Of a DNA stretch of 6,711 bases, positions 5,725 to 6,711 are shown in pieces. The stretch's first letter is position 1, and every line of letters starts with the position of its first letter. The notes under the pieces were generated by a model. It was given only the letters and a program-made list of their open reading frames with translations. It was not told the DNA's origin and ran no database searches. The DNA is from a bacterium (GTDB lineage: Bacteria; Patescibacteriota; Minisyncoccia; JAJYZQ01), in assembly GCA_021799835.1 (NCBI GenBank), contig JAJYZQ010000023.1, forward strand, positions 1-6,711, written 5' to 3'. A program made the position numbers and the translations under genes.

Positions 5725-6570
5725 TTACTGCTCAACCAACAAAAGCTCAATTGCCTGCCGCGGCGTTGTCCGGCTTGATTTAATGAGGATATCCAACCAC
5801 TCAAGAAGCATCATACGCTGCTTGGCCTGATCCATAGAGATCTTGCCAAAAGATGTGGCATTGCGCACTGCAGAGATCAAAATATTAAAGAGATGCCCCT
5901 CATCGCCTCCTGACTGAAAAAATGCAGAGAGCTCATGCGCTGTTCTGGGCTTATCAGCAGCAAAGAATTTTTGTGCAATGCCCCACGCGTTTGCCGCGGC
6001 GGTAATATGAGCTCGCGCGAATAGATCATCTATGTTCTGCGTATGAAGCGGCATAACGCTCAAGGTATCAATGCGGGTGCTGATTCCCCAGAGGTCACCA
6101 TTTTCTGCAGCAATAAGATGTCGTGCAGTAGCGGCTGGCAAGGTAAGCCCGCTCTTATGCGCATATTCTATCACCCACCGCTCAAGAGCAGCAGCAGTGA
6201 GAGGGGTAAACTTTTTTATCACCGCACGTTGCTGAACAAATGCTTCCAAAAATTCTTTTTTCTTCGCACAATCGTCATCCTCGCGCACGATAACCAGGAG
6301 TGTCGGATCTTCAGCGATCTGCCGCTTCGCGAAAAGCTGAACGAGCTCGCGCCAATCACGATGCAGCGCAAGAGATCGCGCCACGACAACTTTTTTTGCG
6401 CCAAAAATGTCACGGTCTTGTACGGCGCTTTCCAGCGCTTCGCGGCTTTCCGACTCCACCATATCTAAGGACGTTACCGCAAATCCTTCCTTGCCGACAT
6501 ACTTTGTAACAACCAGCTCAAGTTGCTGGTGCAAGCGGTAAGCATCTTTGCCATAAAACAGATAGAGCAT
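5725..6570 (-). CDS. holA: DNA polymerase III delta subunit (HolA)
   Basis: Delta is the clamp-loader subunit that opens the beta sliding clamp. From ATG 6570 the product is 281 residues, shorter than E. coli HolA (343). Family features are the opening LYLFYGKDAYRLHQQL (2-17), a degenerate AAA+-like fold without a Walker A lysine loop, DIFGAKKVVVARSL (54-67), LLVIVREDDDCAKKKEF (91-107), FTPLTAAALERWVIEYA (121-137), and GDLWGISTRIDTLS (158-171) at the place of the usual G-N-D-L...E-L-E-K-L. A helical C-terminal domain (about 190-281) follows. Sequence conservation in this family is low, so the call rests on the overall pattern plus the rpsT neighbour. The frame also allows a TTG start at 6585 adding five residues; ATG is preferred because MLYLFYGKD matches family N-termini. 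No Shine-Dalgarno motif is seen at either start. The upstream gene stops 19 nt before the ATG, so co-transcription with it is likely. Confidence 0.85.
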   Translation of the reverse strand: MLYLFYGKDAYRLHQQLELVVTKYVGKEGFAVTSLDMVESESREALESAVQDRDIFGAKKVVVARSLALHRDWRELVQLFAKRQIAEDPTLLVIVREDDDCAKKKEFLEAFVQQRAVIKKFTPLTAAALERWVIEYAHKSGLTLPAATARHLIAAENGDLWGISTRIDTLSVMPLHTQNIDDLFARAHITAAANAWGIAQKFFAADKPRTAHELSAFFQSGGDEGHLFNILISAVRNATSFGKISMDQAKQRMMLLEWLDILIKSSRTTPRQAIELLLVEQ

Positions 6571-6589
6571 ACTATTTATGATCAAAAAA

Positions 6590-6711
6590 TCAGTTCACTG
6601 ACACATCCTGCCCCACGATCTCTATCCAGGTATTTCCCGGCTCAAATTGAATCTCCTTGCCGCTTGCGTCAAAGAAATAAAGTTTTCCGGCTGCAGAATT
6701 CTTCTGCCACG
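6590..6711 (-). CDS. C-terminal end of a probable DUF3048 (YerB-like) protein, running off the right edge
   Basis: Thirty-nine codons are visible before a TGA at 6592-6590; the 5' part lies beyond the window. The tail contains WQKNSAAGKLYFFDASG followed by KEIQFEPGNTWIEIV. This W-K...Y-D-x-x-G-K-E-I...P-G-x-T-W-I-x-V/I-V pattern matches my memory of the C-terminal domain of DUF3048 proteins, often lipoproteins of Gram-positive bacteria (B. subtilis YerB) and common in CPR genomes. Their function is not established; an extracytoplasmic role is usual. The signal peptide or lipobox, if any, is outside the window. It ends just upstream of holA and is probably in the same transcript. That this is a coding frame is quite sure from its composition and spacing; the family assignment from 39 residues is moderate. 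Confidence 0.55.
   Translation of the reverse strand, partial: WQKNSAAGKLYFFDASGKEIQFEPGNTWIEIVGQDVSVN

Noticed and set aside
6043..6468. 141-codon open frame on the plus strand inside holA
   Set aside because: It is antisense to the delta subunit gene, has no start context and no family resemblance.
6571..6585. TTG start for holA five codons upstream of the ATG
   Set aside because: There is no ribosome-binding signal, and MLYLFYGKD from the ATG matches the family's usual N-terminus.

Overview
The window looks like a piece of chromosome from a Patescibacteria/CPR bacterium, probably Parcubacteria-like. This is inferred from gene content and architecture, not from a phylogeny. Supporting signs are a MurE-type ligase lacking the usual N-terminal UDP-binding domain, a short DNA polymerase III delta subunit, tightly packed housekeeping genes and the apparent absence of clear Shine-Dalgarno sites. 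TGA acts as a stop in three genes, so the code is not the TGA-sense code of Gracilibacteria/SR1. I see no mobile element, CRISPR array, tRNA or rRNA, and no sign of recent gene transfer.

Layout. Bases 1-90 (-) hold the first 30 codons of a membrane-anchored protein that runs off the left edge. A 134-bp gap (91-224) holds a candidate -10 box and an 11-bp palindrome. A compact leftward operon covers 3218 down to 225: ruvA (Holliday-junction binding), a FemAB/FemX-type peptidoglycan bridge aminoacyltransferase 1 nt later, then a MurE-like stem-peptide ligase overlapping it by 4 nt (ATGA). uvrB (3247-5331, +) is transcribed divergently from ruvA across only 28 bp. A hairpin with a T-tract on the minus strand separates the convergent uvrB and rpsT ends. 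On the right, all on the minus strand, are rpsT (bS20) with its own good promoter, holA (Pol III delta), and the C-terminal end of a probable DUF3048 (YerB-like) protein whose stop lies just upstream of holA.

How it fits together. RuvA and UvrB serve recombination and nucleotide excision repair and share a very short divergent control region. MurE and the Fem-type enzyme act on the same structure: MurE would add the third stem-peptide residue and the Fem enzyme would add to a side chain, normally that of L-Lys. The MurE specificity loop has Tyr where DAP-adding enzymes have Arg, which agrees with a non-DAP, cross-bridged peptidoglycan.

This is mostly an ordinary housekeeping region. I found no convincing new system. 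The points most worth a second look are the coupled fem-murE pair with its A9 tract at the junction, the MurE specificity motif, a roughly 25-residue insertion in UvrB, and the unusual translation-start contexts.
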